Assembly: GCF_004354365.1 (NCBI RefSeq)
Contig: NZ_SJCY01000001.1
Location: 310,001-374,000, forward strand
Direction: 5' to 3'
Length of the DNA stretch: 64,000 nt
Source of the DNA: Pedobacter changchengzhani
GTDB taxonomy: Bacteria > Bacteroidota > Bacteroidia > Sphingobacteriales > Sphingobacteriaceae
The position numbers and the translations under genes were made by a program. Every line of letters starts with the position of its first letter. The first letter of the stretch is position 1. This document shows, piece by piece, positions 15,521 through 24,868 of this stretch. The notes beneath the pieces are model-generated. The model made no database searches and was not told the origin of the DNA. It worked only from the letters and a program-made list of their open reading frames with translations.

Positions 15521-16383
15521 TCTGGATTGGGCAAAATAATTGAAATGGCATCAACTACTATTTCTGCCTTCAAATCATTTATTTTACCCATATATTCGCC
15601 ATCTATTTGAAAATGAACTTTACTTTTCGAATGTATAGTTAATTTAGACGTTTGAAAAACTTCAATCTTTTTAGGGTTAAAAGGGAGTTTAGTAAACCAT
15701 ATTTTTAAAATCTCTAAGTACGAATAATCTTTAACGATTACTACCTCGAACAGTTTGTCATCTAACTTCCCATGTGGATTAATTTTTAAACCTGTACCAT
15801 ACATTGTAGCATTTGCAATGGCAACCATAGCTGCTTGCGAGGTTACTTTTTTTCCGTTAATGTTTAAAGCGACTGCCATTTTTTTAGAACGCCATAAGGC
15901 TTGCCACGTCGCTTTCGCATAGCCCCACATGCCACGTTCTGGTAACGAATCGAATCTCTTAACCAGGTATGCATTAAAACCTAAATCGGATAAATGAATG
16001 CAAATTTCTTCGTTAATTTTTATCAAGTGGATTTTCTTAGCCGAACCATTCTCGGCAATTCCCAAAGCCAAATTCACATCTTCGGGGATATTTAACTCTT
16101 TAGCCATTCCATTCGCCGAACCTGCGGGAATTATACCAATAGGCGTATCTGAATTTACTAAGCAGGTTGCCACCAATTTTACAGTTCCATCGCCACCTAC
16201 CGCAATTACTCGATCGGCTTTAGCACCTTTTATCGCAGCTCTAATTTTAGTTAGGTCGCAATCTTTAGGTAGTTCATAAACATCAAAAGCTGTCTCCTTT
16301 CCTTTAAAATATGTTGCAATTAAGGTTTTATAATCAGGAGCATCTCCGCCCGAACCCGGATTAATGATGAAAAATAATTTCAT
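15517..16383 (-). CDS. Diacylglycerol kinase-family lipid kinase (YegS/DagK-like)
   Basis: 288 residues from ATG 16383 (MKLFFIINPGSGG). The catalytic-domain motifs are INPGSGG at the N-terminus, VAVGGDGTVKLVATCL for nucleotide binding and GIIPAGSANGMAKEL. The C-terminal beta domain ends with KVHFQIDGEYM. The family phosphorylates diacylglycerol or related lipids, producing phosphatidic acid-type products. It is divergently arranged with an App1-like phosphatidate phosphatase gene 55 bases away. Confidence 0.92.
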   Translation of the reverse strand: MKLFFIINPGSGGDAPDYKTLIATYFKGKETAFDVYELPKDCDLTKIRAAIKGAKADRVIAVGGDGTVKLVATCLVNSDTPIGIIPAGSANGMAKELNIPEDVNLALGIAENGSAKKIHLIKINEEICIHLSDLGFNAYLVKRFDSLPERGMWGYAKATWQALWRSKKMAVALNINGKKVTSQAAMVAIANATMYGTGLKINPHGKLDDKLFEVVIVKDYSYLEILKIWFTKLPFNPKKIEVFQTSKLTIHSKSKVHFQIDGEYMGKINDLKAEIVVDAISIILPNPD

Positions 16384-16438
16384 AAATTTTCTGCTATTTA
16401 TTAACAAACAACTTTGCATGTAGTCTGTTTTAACGATA

Positions 16439-17410
16439 ATGAATTCTACGGTTGTAAAAGTTTATCATGGTTATGGCCATACGCAAAATTTGGTGGTGTA
16501 TGGGCACGTATTCAAAAGTAAAGCAAAAACCAATCAGGTATATAGCAACAATATTTTTGTAAACATTATCCATTTGTTAAAACTTTTTATCTTAAAGCCT
16601 TTTCCATTTGTAGATGTAAGATTGCATTTTTTCGGTCAAACTATAGAGAATAAAACAGAAGCTGATGGTTTTTTTAAATTTGAATGGGAAGCGAATGAAA
16701 ATATTCCAGCAGGTTGGCACGAAGTAGTTGTTGAAGCAGTAAACAAGAACAACAAAGTTTTGAGCTCGGGAACTGGCAAAATTTATGTTCCACATATTAC
16801 ACAATATGCTTTTATTTCTGATGTTGATGATACGGTTATGATCTCACATTCGGCCACTATTGGGAAAAGATTACGAGAACTTTTTATTAAAAACCCACAC
16901 ACGCGCAAAACTTTCCCCAATGCTTCGTCTCATTACAAACAGTTGGCGCTCGCTTACACCAATGCCGATCAACCTAATCCATTTTTTTACGTAAGCAGTA
17001 GCGAATGGAATTTATATAATTATTTGATCGAAACATTTAAATTTAATCACCTTCCAGATGGCGCTTTTTTGCTAAATGCCATAAAACAATGGAAAGATTT
17101 ATTCAAGACAGGTAAAACTGGTCACGAAGGTAAATTATTGCGCGTTATGCGAATTTTAGATGCCTTTCCGAATCAAAAATTTGTGTTTTTTGGTGATAAT
17201 TCTCAACAAGATCCGTCAATTTATGCTACCATAATTGAAAAATATCCTAAAAATATCGAAGCTGTTTACATCAGAAATATACGGCCGAGTAAGGAAATCG
17301 CAACTCGGGAGATATTAAATAGAATTGAATCAAAAGGCGTTCAAACCTGTTTATTTATACATAGTGAAGAAGCAATTGAACATTCAAAAGGAATTGGATT
17401 GATAAAATAG
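16439..17410 (+). CDS. App1-like phosphatidate phosphatase domain protein (DUF2183)
   Basis: 323 residues. The N-terminal part (about 1-115) looks like a beta-sandwich (VVYGHVFKSK, ADGFFKFEWE). From about residue 119, FISDVDDTVMISHS supplies the DxDxT catalytic motif of the App1/HAD-type domain, followed by FFYVSSSEWNLYNYL and VFFGDNSQQDPSIYATI. Yeast App1 dephosphorylates phosphatidate to diacylglycerol. The divergent neighbour is a diacylglycerol kinase-like gene, so the two may act in opposite directions on one lipid pool; this is inferred. Confidence 0.88.
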   Translation: MNSTVVKVYHGYGHTQNLVVYGHVFKSKAKTNQVYSNNIFVNIIHLLKLFILKPFPFVDVRLHFFGQTIENKTEADGFFKFEWEANENIPAGWHEVVVEAVNKNNKVLSSGTGKIYVPHITQYAFISDVDDTVMISHSATIGKRLRELFIKNPHTRKTFPNASSHYKQLALAYTNADQPNPFFYVSSSEWNLYNYLIETFKFNHLPDGAFLLNAIKQWKDLFKTGKTGHEGKLLRVMRILDAFPNQKFVFFGDNSQQDPSIYATIIEKYPKNIEAVYIRNIRPSKEIATREILNRIESKGVQTCLFIHSEEAIEHSKGIGLIK

Positions 17411-17423
17411 TTTCTGCACATAA

Positions 17424-17792
17424 CTATGAAATTGATTTTCCGAAAGGTGTAAAAGCCAAGTTCATTAATTTAAAATGTTGGCGACCAAATGGAATTCCGA
17501 TAATGGTTATGCAGAATAAAACCCCGAAGAGTAAGTGTGTTAGTGCGATCCAAATTCCACCGCTAAAAATCCAAATTATATTCATCAAAGTTGATAAGCA
17601 ACCGGTATTTGATGATTTGTCTGTAATCTTTACGCCAAAAGGAGCAAGGCCAACAATGGCGAATTTAAAGCATTGTATGCCAAATGGAATGCCGATTATG
17701 GTTAGGCAAAGTATTAAACCACCAATAATATATTCGAAAAAAATAAATATTCCGCCGAAAACGATCCAAATTATGTTGCCTATAAAATTCAT
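17424..17792 (-). CDS. YccF-domain membrane protein
   Basis: 122 residues made of two repeated halves, each with a hydrophobic segment followed by ITIIGIPFG or LTIIGIPFG and a FxLxxLxxxPFG motif, the signature of the YccF (DUF307) family. Inner-membrane protein of unknown function. It is convergent with the App1-like gene, 13 bases away. Confidence 0.9.
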   Translation of the reverse strand: MNFIGNIIWIVFGGIFIFFEYIIGGLILCLTIIGIPFGIQCFKFAIVGLAPFGVKITDKSSNTGCLSTLMNIIWIFSGGIWIALTHLLFGVLFCITIIGIPFGRQHFKLMNLAFTPFGKSIS

Positions 17793-17900
17793 TTAAAGTT
17801 TTATTTGTAAGATGAATTTACAGCTGTTTTGTTACGGAGTAGATGATAATGATTTTTCGCAATCGGGCATGGCTGATCTTATTATTTCAATAGAAAAGTT

Positions 17901-17982
17901 GTCCTTGCGAGGAGGCTTTTTCAGCCGACGAAGCAATCTATTTAGCGATAAAGGTTGCTTCGTCGTACCTCCTCGCAAGGAC
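17901..17982. repeat. Nested inverted repeat, 'cGTCCTTGCGAGGAGG' family
   Basis: The outer arms GTCCTTGCGAGGAGG (17901-17915) and CCTCCTCGCAAGGAC (17968-17982) are perfect. Inner arms GACGAAGCAATC and GGTTGCTTCGTC differ at one position. This is a large intergenic palindrome in the 250-bp gap between two minus-strand genes; nothing else is seen there. Confidence 0.85.
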
Positions 17983-18042
17983 GGCCGCCGGGAATGGTCG
18001 CCCAATAAAAGTTCGTCCGTGCGCAAGCTTTTCAAAAACAAC

Positions 18043-19242
18043 TTAAATAAAATCTAACGTGTCAAACCTTTTGTTCAAAATATCTTTATTGTTTACATCC
18101 AGCCACTTATCTAAAATCGTACCGTAAATTTCTCTAAAATCTACTTGATATTTTAAATCTCCGCTATCCAAATCACTTAAATTTGGCGCGTTATTGAAGA
18201 TTCCTTTTTTCTTTAATCGGCCACCAAATAAAAACATATTATTTGCCGTTCCATGGTCGGTACCATTGCTTGCGTTTTGTTCAACCCTGCGTCCAAATTC
18301 AGAGAAAGTTATCACCAAAGTATCATCTAGCTTATTATTATGCTTTAAGTCTTTTACGAAAGCAGCAATGCCTTCACTGTATTGTTTAAGCAAGTTACCT
18401 TGTTGTTGGGTTTGGTTAACATGTGTATCAAATCCACTTAAAGAAACATAATAAACCCTAGTTTTTAACCCAGAAGAAATGAATTTCGAAACCGTTTTTA
18501 ATTGATTTGCGAAGTTAGAGGTTGGATATTGGGCAGTTGACTGATAAATTTTGGAGGTATTTTGGATATAACTTGCCGATGATGAAGTTTCGATCATGGT
18601 TTTATACAGATAGCCCAAATTATCTTCATCCAAATGCTCTTTGTCATGCTGAAGCATAGCTTTAAAAAACGGGTCGTTCGTATTTCTGTATAAAGCAGCA
18701 GGGTCTTTTAAGGCAATACCCTTTTTAGTCGCACCCTTTAGTGCCAACGATAACGAATCAGCAACCTCAATTGCAGTGTACGGATATTTACAAGTTTGGC
18801 AATTGCTATCTAAATATCTACCAATCCAACCGGTTGATAAAAATTGGTTACTATCACTTCCTGTCTGCCAAATGTCCATCGATCGGAAATGAGAGCGGTC
18901 TGGATTTGGATAGCCAACATCGTTAATTACAGTCATCCAACCTTGATCGTAAATTTCTTGTAACGCTGCCATATTTGGGTTCAAGCCCTGCATATCGTTC
19001 AGCTTAATCACCTCTTGTGGCTTAATAGCTATCCCTTTTCTCTTTTGGTAATAGATATCATTCCCGAAAGGAACTACGGTATTTAACCCATCATTACCAC
19101 CCGATAATTGTACTACAACTAAGTTTTTATACAAACTAAGCTCATCCAACGCCATAGCTTCAAGTGGTTTCATAAAGGCGGGTACAAAAAAAGCTCCTGC
19201 AGCAACAAAACCTGTATTTCTTAAAAATTTTCTTCTGTCCAT
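18043..19242 (-). CDS. DUF1501 domain protein, Tat-exported
   Basis: 399 residues from ATG 19242. It begins with a twin-arginine signal (MDRRKFLRNTGFVAAGAFFV). The body resembles alkaline phosphatase-superfamily DUF1501 proteins: VVVQLSGGNDGLNTVVPF, PNPDRSHFRSMDIWQ, VYYVSLSGFDTHVNQ and FSEFGRRVEQNASNGTDHG. The function of the family is unknown. It is paired with the DUF1800 gene 10 bases upstream, a common combination in Bacteroidetes and Planctomycetes. Confidence 0.92.
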   Translation of the reverse strand: MDRRKFLRNTGFVAAGAFFVPAFMKPLEAMALDELSLYKNLVVVQLSGGNDGLNTVVPFGNDIYYQKRKGIAIKPQEVIKLNDMQGLNPNMAALQEIYDQGWMTVINDVGYPNPDRSHFRSMDIWQTGSDSNQFLSTGWIGRYLDSNCQTCKYPYTAIEVADSLSLALKGATKKGIALKDPAALYRNTNDPFFKAMLQHDKEHLDEDNLGYLYKTMIETSSSASYIQNTSKIYQSTAQYPTSNFANQLKTVSKFISSGLKTRVYYVSLSGFDTHVNQTQQQGNLLKQYSEGIAAFVKDLKHNNKLDDTLVITFSEFGRRVEQNASNGTDHGTANNMFLFGGRLKKKGIFNNAPNLSDLDSGDLKYQVDFREIYGTILDKWLDVNNKDILNKRFDTLDFI

Positions 19243-19252
19243 GATGTAAATT

Positions 19253-20695
19253 TTAACAAAGTTGATATTCGGGCATGCTTGTAACTTCGACCGCCGTGCT
19301 CCGCAAGCCTTTATTGTTCGCAATCATGGCGCTAATTTTATCATTCAGCTTTGGCTGGAGTATAAACTGCGCCAACTGTAATGGTTTTATATCTTTAGGG
19401 AAAGTGGATAAAAATTTAGGCCAATCTGCTTTCGCATTTACATAAGATTTGGTAGTATTCTGTTTCGTAGTTCTATTTAGAGCGATAATTGCTTCATCTT
19501 CTGGATCGGCTTTGCCACTAAAATCTATTTCACCATCGTTTAAAACCATTGAAGGAATGCGCATCCGTAACATCAGTGATGAACTATCTATCCAGCTTCT
19601 TCCACCGGGCCAACCGGCAACATTAGGTGGGTTAAATAAGTATTGGCCTAAGCTGCTTTGCAATTGAATGAGCAATTGTGGCCTGTTATACGTAACATAA
19701 AATCCGCTACTTAAGCCTACAATAAATTCAGCAGGCGATTTTATTTTATTGCCAACGTTCTCTTCATTGTAAAACCAAGGCGCAGTAAATACTTTTTTCA
19801 TAAGCGAAGCGATATCGTATTTACTGTTGTAAAAGTGGGTAGCCAATTCGTTAACATTAGTTTCGTTAACATTATCGTTTACAAAAAATTTATAAACTTT
19901 TGTAGCAATAAAAGTTGCTGTTTTAGGGTTTTCTAAAATAATATCGATGATTTTTTCGCCATCGAAGTCGCCAGTTTTACCGAAAAATGTTTTTGTGTCA
20001 TCATCATGTTGGTTAATTCTAAAAACGAATTCACCATCTTTATCAAACGACCAACCTGTAAATGCACGTGCTGATTCTTTAATGTCGTGTTCAGAATAAT
20101 TTCCTCTACCTAAAGTAAATAACTCCATCAATTCACGGGCAAAATTTTCGTTAGGCTTACCTTTTTTATTCTGCTGATTACTTAAATATTGTAACATGGC
20201 TGGCGATTTTGATACTTCCATTAGGAGTTTTTTAAAGCTGCCTAAGCCGTGTTCTCTTTGTATATTGTTAAGCTGTTGCGCAAAAAATGGCACTCTACTT
20301 CTGCAAGCAAAATGACCGTGCCAAAATAGCGTCATTTTCTCTCTAAAAGGAGAATCGGTATTAATCATTCGCTCTACCCAAGCAATATTTAGATCTCTAC
20401 TTTTTTCATTTTCCATTCTGATAAGATCTTTTCTCATCATCTTTTGGTCGTCGTTGAGCTCGCCTCGTTTGGCGTAAATTGTTGCGCGTTGCAAAACAGA
20501 ATCTCTATATTCTCCGTTGGTTATTAAAGTTAAACGATCAGACTTTTCGGCCTGGTTTACCAAATTATTTACAACTTTATCTAAATTTGTACGACTTAAA
20601 TTTTGTAATTCACGATATGAAATGCCAAAACCCGCACGGTTGTAAAGGTGTTTTATGTTGAGGAAATTAGCTACTGCGCTCATAGTTTTCGACAT
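19253..20695 (-). CDS. DUF1800 domain protein
   Basis: 480 residues. Family features: LYNRAGFGIS near the N-terminus, MTLFWHGHFACR, NENFARELMELFTLG, ESARAFTGW and NPPNVAGWPGG. Partner of DUF1501 proteins; the biochemical role is unknown. ATG 20683 (MSAVANFLNIKHL) is an equally possible start, and no strong ribosome-binding site separates them. No signal peptide is obvious. Confidence 0.9.
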   Translation of the reverse strand: MSKTMSAVANFLNIKHLYNRAGFGISYRELQNLSRTNLDKVVNNLVNQAEKSDRLTLITNGEYRDSVLQRATIYAKRGELNDDQKMMRKDLIRMENEKSRDLNIAWVERMINTDSPFREKMTLFWHGHFACRSRVPFFAQQLNNIQREHGLGSFKKLLMEVSKSPAMLQYLSNQQNKKGKPNENFARELMELFTLGRGNYSEHDIKESARAFTGWSFDKDGEFVFRINQHDDDTKTFFGKTGDFDGEKIIDIILENPKTATFIATKVYKFFVNDNVNETNVNELATHFYNSKYDIASLMKKVFTAPWFYNEENVGNKIKSPAEFIVGLSSGFYVTYNRPQLLIQLQSSLGQYLFNPPNVAGWPGGRSWIDSSSLMLRMRIPSMVLNDGEIDFSGKADPEDEAIIALNRTTKQNTTKSYVNAKADWPKFLSTFPKDIKPLQLAQFILQPKLNDKISAMIANNKGLRSTAVEVTSMPEYQLC

Positions 20696-20762
20696 TTTTT
20701 TTATAGATATGACCCAATTAAAAGAAAAGGGTTTAACGGTATTTTGTTGTTAATTTTGTTTT

Positions 20763-21395
20763 ATGTTTTTTCAGTTGCTCGATCACGATATTTCATTTCC
20801 AAGCCCAACTTTAGCAGAAGAAGATGGTTTACTAGCAATTGGCGGAGATTTAAGCGTAGAGAGATTACTCTTGGCATACTCAAATGGAATATTCCCTTGG
20901 TTTAGCGAAGGTGAGCCAATTTTATGGTATGCGCCACATCAACGGTGCGTAATTTATCCCGATAGGATAACGATAAGCAAAAGCACTCAAAAATTAATAG
21001 ATCGACAGGTTTTCCATATTACTTTTAATCAGGCGTTTGGAGAAGTGATACAGAAATGCGCTAAAATTAAGAGGTTGGGGCAGGATGGAACCTGGATAAC
21101 CAATGAAATGCAAGAAGCGTATATCGAATTGCACCAGAAAGGATATGCCCATAGTATAGAGGTATGGCAAAACTCTGTTCTTGTGGGTGGCTTGTACGGC
21201 GTAAAAATTAATCGGATTTTTTGCGGCGAAAGTATGTTTAGCGAGGTTAGCAATGCTTCTAAAATAGCTTTGATTGCGCTAAGTAAGATGGATATTGATT
21301 TAATAGATTGCCAATTGCCTAACGATCATTTAATGAGTTTGGGTGCAGAAATGATTGGATATGATGAGTTTATCACTTTAATGAAAAATGATTAA
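20763..21395 (+). CDS. aat: Leucyl/phenylalanyl-tRNA--protein transferase
   Basis: 210 residues. It transfers Leu or Phe from tRNA to N-terminal Arg/Lys of proteins, creating N-degrons for ClpS/ClpAP. Motifs include FPSPTLAEEDGLLAIGGDL, YSNGIFPWFSEGEPILWY, PHQRCVIYPD and SIEVWQNSVLVGGLYG, followed by FCGESMFS. A TAATTTTG box lies five bases before the ATG, so the leader is very short. Confidence 0.96.
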   Translation: MFFQLLDHDISFPSPTLAEEDGLLAIGGDLSVERLLLAYSNGIFPWFSEGEPILWYAPHQRCVIYPDRITISKSTQKLIDRQVFHITFNQAFGEVIQKCAKIKRLGQDGTWITNEMQEAYIELHQKGYAHSIEVWQNSVLVGGLYGVKINRIFCGESMFSEVSNASKIALIALSKMDIDLIDCQLPNDHLMSLGAEMIGYDEFITLMKND

Positions 21396-21466
21396 ATTAT
21401 TCTTTTTTGCCCTTACAGCTAGTTTTAACGGTATCTAGGAATTACGCTTCGGCGATGAAGGTTTTT

Positions 21467-21784
21467 TTAACCCAAATCATCAGCAAAATAAGTCTCTTGC
21501 GTCATCAGTATTTCATCAGGAATTCTATTTTCCCTTTGTGCTTGAAGATCTTTCAGTGGGCAATAACCAGAAATTCCACGATATAATAAACCCGCACCAG
21601 CAGATGCACCCGCTAAAGCGATTATTGGATGATCGAATAAATTTGTAAGGCCTTTAAAAAGTAAATAACTGCCAGTAATGCCCGATAGCCATCTTTCTGA
21701 AGTAGAAATGTTTTCAAAAAGTTCAGGATATTGTAGTGCTTCTTTAATGTTATTTATTGCAGTATTAATTTCTTCGTTATTCAT
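21467..21784 (-). CDS. DUF2892-type membrane protein
   Basis: 105 residues. SERWLSGITGSYLLFKGL and AGASAGAGLLYRGISGYCPL match the two-helix YgaP-like DUF2892 domain, with soluble extensions at both ends. The function is unknown. Convergent with aat. Confidence 0.8.
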   Translation of the reverse strand: MNNEEINTAINNIKEALQYPELFENISTSERWLSGITGSYLLFKGLTNLFDHPIIALAGASAGAGLLYRGISGYCPLKDLQAQRENRIPDEILMTQETYFADDLG

Positions 21785-21910
21785 AACAGGTTATTTATAT
21801 ACAAATTCATAACAACCTAAATGGAAATGAGTTTTAGTTAATTCATTAATGCGTAAATATTTGTTATTGTAACGTATTTTTAAAAAATGTTTTAGAACTT
21901 TACGATTTGG

Positions 21911-22525
21911 ATGGAAAACGTAAAGCTTTTACAGAAATATATGCCCGAGCAAGCGGCACCACTTATTGCTAAGTGGATTGATTACTTTCAGTGTGAGTTT
22001 AAAATTTCTAAAACGCGTATAACAAAACTGGGCGATTATCGGCATCCATATCAAAATAAAGGGCACAGAATTTCGGTTAATTTTAATTTAAACCATTATT
22101 CTTTTTTAGTTACAACCGTACATGAATTTGCACATTTATTAACGTGGAACGATTTTAAAAATAAAGTTAAGCCACATGGTAACGAGTGGAAAAAAAACTT
22201 TCAACGCATGATGGTTCCATTTTTTGATTTAGGTGTTTTTCCAGCCGATGTACATAAAGCAATTGATCATTATATGGCAAACCCTGCAGCATCTAGTTGC
22301 TCAGATTTGCATTTGGCAAGGGCGTTGAAGAAGTATGATGTTAATAAAATTGACACATTGCATTTAGAGCAGATACCCTTAAACACGATTTTTAAAATTA
22401 AAGATGGTAGGCGTTTTACAAAAGGCGAACGGATTAGAAAGCGCTATCGCTGTGTATGTTTGGATGATAAAAGGATTTATTTATTTAATCCGTTAGCGGA
22501 GGTTTTTGTGAATGAATTAAATTAG
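21911..22525 (+). CDS. SprT-like zinc metalloprotease domain protein
   Basis: 204 residues. The HExxH zinc motif is HEFAH, with the third ligand region in KPHGNEWKKNFQRMM. This resembles bacterial SprT-like and eukaryotic Spartan metalloprotease domains. The C-terminal zinc ribbon of SprT is not evident: YRCVCLDDKRIYLFNP has only one pair of Cys. The substrate is unknown. Confidence 0.87.
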   Translation: MENVKLLQKYMPEQAAPLIAKWIDYFQCEFKISKTRITKLGDYRHPYQNKGHRISVNFNLNHYSFLVTTVHEFAHLLTWNDFKNKVKPHGNEWKKNFQRMMVPFFDLGVFPADVHKAIDHYMANPAASSCSDLHLARALKKYDVNKIDTLHLEQIPLNTIFKIKDGRRFTKGERIRKRYRCVCLDDKRIYLFNPLAEVFVNELN

Positions 22526-22569
22526 TGAAAGCGATTGCTAAAATCGAAGCAATTGATTAACTTCATGTT

Positions 22570-22806
22570 ATGGAAAAAATTTTTGATAGAATCTACATTG
22601 ATAATGATATTTGCAACGGGAAGCCCATTATTGGAGGCAAAAGAATTTCTGTTCAAACCATTATGGAATTTTTATCATCTGGAGAAACAAAGGATGAAAT
22701 TCTAAAACAATACCCGTCGTTAGAAATTGAAGATATTGACGCATGTATGCAGTATGCAACTGAATTGATGAAGAATAGTTTTATTATTAAACAAGCCGTG
22801 GCTTAA
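22570..22806 (+). CDS. DUF433 antitoxin-like protein
   Basis: 78 residues. RIYIDNDICNGKPIIGGKRI and EFLSSGETKDEILKQYPSLE are hallmarks of DUF433 (VapB-like antitoxins with a winged-helix fold). Its TAA stop shares a base with the start of the DUF5615 gene, a typical toxin-antitoxin arrangement with the antitoxin first. Confidence 0.88.
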   Translation: MEKIFDRIYIDNDICNGKPIIGGKRISVQTIMEFLSSGETKDEILKQYPSLEIEDIDACMQYATELMKNSFIIKQAVA

Positions 22807-23150
22807 TGGGATTTAAGTTTCTTATTGACGTTAATTTACCTCGTTTTTTTTCATTGTGGGATAGTGCAGATTTTATACACCAGTTTGATTTAGGGGATGA
22901 ATGGAATGATTCTGAAATTTGGAATTATGCCAAAGCGCATAATTTAACGATTATTACAAAGGATAGTGATTTTTCATCTCGAATTTTGCTGCATAATCCG
23001 CCACCAAAGGTGATTCATATTAAACTTGGAAACTTGAAAATGAATCAATTTTTTGAAGTGATTCATAGATTATGGCCAGAGATTATCGAAATTAATAATG
23101 AGTACAAATTGATCAACGTATTTAAGGACAGAATTGAAGGAGTCAGATAA
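22806..23150 (+). CDS. DUF5615 PIN-like toxin
   Basis: 114 residues. FLIDVNLPR at the N-terminus, [22 protein letters not shown] in the middle (core TIITKDSDF) and [11 protein letters not shown] are the PIN-like DUF5615 pattern, with acidic residues expected to bind metal for RNase activity. It forms a two-gene module with the DUF433 gene. Its stop overlaps the convergent adenine deaminase gene by 8 bases. Confidence 0.87.
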   Translation: MGFKFLIDVNLPRFFSLWDSADFIHQFDLGDEWNDSEIWNYAKAHNLTIITKDSDFSSRILLHNPPPKVIHIKLGNLKMNQFFEVIHRLWPEIIEINNEYKLINVFKDRIEGVR

Positions 23151-24780
23151 ACCTAAACTCATCTCCATCAAACAACCCTTTATCGCTTAACTTTAAATGT
23201 GGAATTACGAGCAAAGCCATGAAGGAAAGCGTCATAAATGGTGCAATTAACGTTGAACCCAATTGTTTCGCAAACTGATCTATTGATGTATAACTTTTTG
23301 CAACTTCGTAACCATTTTTGTTACTCATTAAACCAGCAACAGGTAGTGGCAAAACTTCTTTCTTGCCGTTGCCAATAGCCGCTACGCCACCAGTTGATGC
23401 GATGACCAAATTTACAGCTTCGCAAATGCTTTTATCATCAACGCCAACTGCAATAATATTATGGCTATCATGTGCTACACTAGATGCAATTGCACAATGT
23501 TTAAGGTTGAAATTTTTTACAAAAGAAACTGCAATGGGCGCATTGTGATAACGGTTTACCACAACTATTTTCAACACATCATTTTCTAAATCGCTTACTA
23601 AATTTCCATTTTCAACTTTCGGCGTTTTAAATAATTTATTGGTAATCAATTGGCCATCTAAAGCTTCAATCACAGCAATTTCATGCTCATTATTATATGG
23701 ATAGACAAAATCATCGTCCGTTTTAAAATCGCAGTCGAACTGATTTACTACATCTTTTTCATCAACGGGTTTTACCCAATCGCCTACAATATTTCCATTT
23801 TGGGCAAGCAAAACGCCATTAATATAGGTTTGGTTAACTTTGAAATCTATTAGGTCTTCTGTTATAATAAAATCGGCATAATCGCCAATTTTTAGCGTGC
23901 CAACATCTAGTTTATAATGGAGAATTGGATTTATGCAAGCGGCCTGCAATATTTTAAAAATATTTATTCCTTTAGTTACAGCCCTTGCACAAAGGTTATT
24001 AATGTGGTTTAATACTAAGCTATCGGGATGTTTATCGTCACTACAAAACATCATCCTTTCGGGCCATTCATTTAACAGATTTATCAATGCATCAAAGTTT
24101 TTTGCAGCACTTCCTTCTCGAATAAGAATTTTCATTCCACGTTGAAGTTTATCCAATGCTTCTTCTTCGGTAAAACATTCGTGATCGGTCGAAATTCCAG
24201 CATCTATATATTGTTGTACACTGTCTCCTCTTAAACCTGGCGCATGCCCATCAACAGGTTTACCCAGTTTGTGCGCCGAAGCAATTTTTTTTAATACTTC
24301 TTCATCTTTAAATAAAACCCCCGGAAAATTCATCATTTCACTCAAGTATTTTATTTCCGGTCGTTTTAAAAGTGCTTCAACATCTTTGTGGTTTAATTCA
24401 GCTCCTGCGGTTTCGAATATAGTTGCAGGCACGCAACTTGGCGCGCCGAAATAAAATTTAAAAGGAACAGTTTTTCCGTTATCCAGCATAAATTCTACAC
24501 CTTCTATACCACATACATTTGCAATTTCATGCGGATCGCTAACCGTTGCAACCGTACCATGCACAACAGCAAGTCTTGCAAATTCACTGGGAATAAGCAT
24601 ACTGCTTTCAATATGAACATGACTATCAATAAAACCCGGCATAATAAAGTTTACGCCATCTTTTTGTGTCGCTATTTCGATGATAGATTTTATTTTTCCA
24701 TCCTGCACATCAACTTCGCCAAAAAAAATATTTTGCTTTGCAATATCAACGATGTTGCCTTTAACCTTGAAATTGCTCAT
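23143..24780 (-). CDS. ade: Adenine deaminase
   Basis: 545 residues, amidohydrolase superfamily. It deaminates adenine to hypoxanthine in purine salvage. Metal-binding motifs: [15 protein letters not shown] at about residue 46, [19 protein letters not shown] and [12 protein letters not shown]. The C-terminal domain has [16 protein letters not shown]. Length is typical of bacterial Ade. It stands alone. Confidence 0.95.
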   Translation of the reverse strand: MSNFKVKGNIVDIAKQNIFFGEVDVQDGKIKSIIEIATQKDGVNFIMPGFIDSHVHIESSMLIPSEFARLAVVHGTVATVSDPHEIANVCGIEGVEFMLDNGKTVPFKFYFGAPSCVPATIFETAGAELNHKDVEALLKRPEIKYLSEMMNFPGVLFKDEEVLKKIASAHKLGKPVDGHAPGLRGDSVQQYIDAGISTDHECFTEEEALDKLQRGMKILIREGSAAKNFDALINLLNEWPERMMFCSDDKHPDSLVLNHINNLCARAVTKGINIFKILQAACINPILHYKLDVGTLKIGDYADFIITEDLIDFKVNQTYINGVLLAQNGNIVGDWVKPVDEKDVVNQFDCDFKTDDDFVYPYNNEHEIAVIEALDGQLITNKLFKTPKVENGNLVSDLENDVLKIVVVNRYHNAPIAVSFVKNFNLKHCAIASSVAHDSHNIIAVGVDDKSICEAVNLVIASTGGVAAIGNGKKEVLPLPVAGLMSNKNGYEVAKSYTSIDQFAKQLGSTLIAPFMTLSFMALLVIPHLKLSDKGLFDGDEFRFI

Positions 24781-24868
24781 TTTTTGATTTAGTTTTTTAA
24801 TTGCTCAAATGTTTAAATCTATATATTACACCCAAGCAATTTAATCAGTTTTGCTGTTCACTCGAGAG

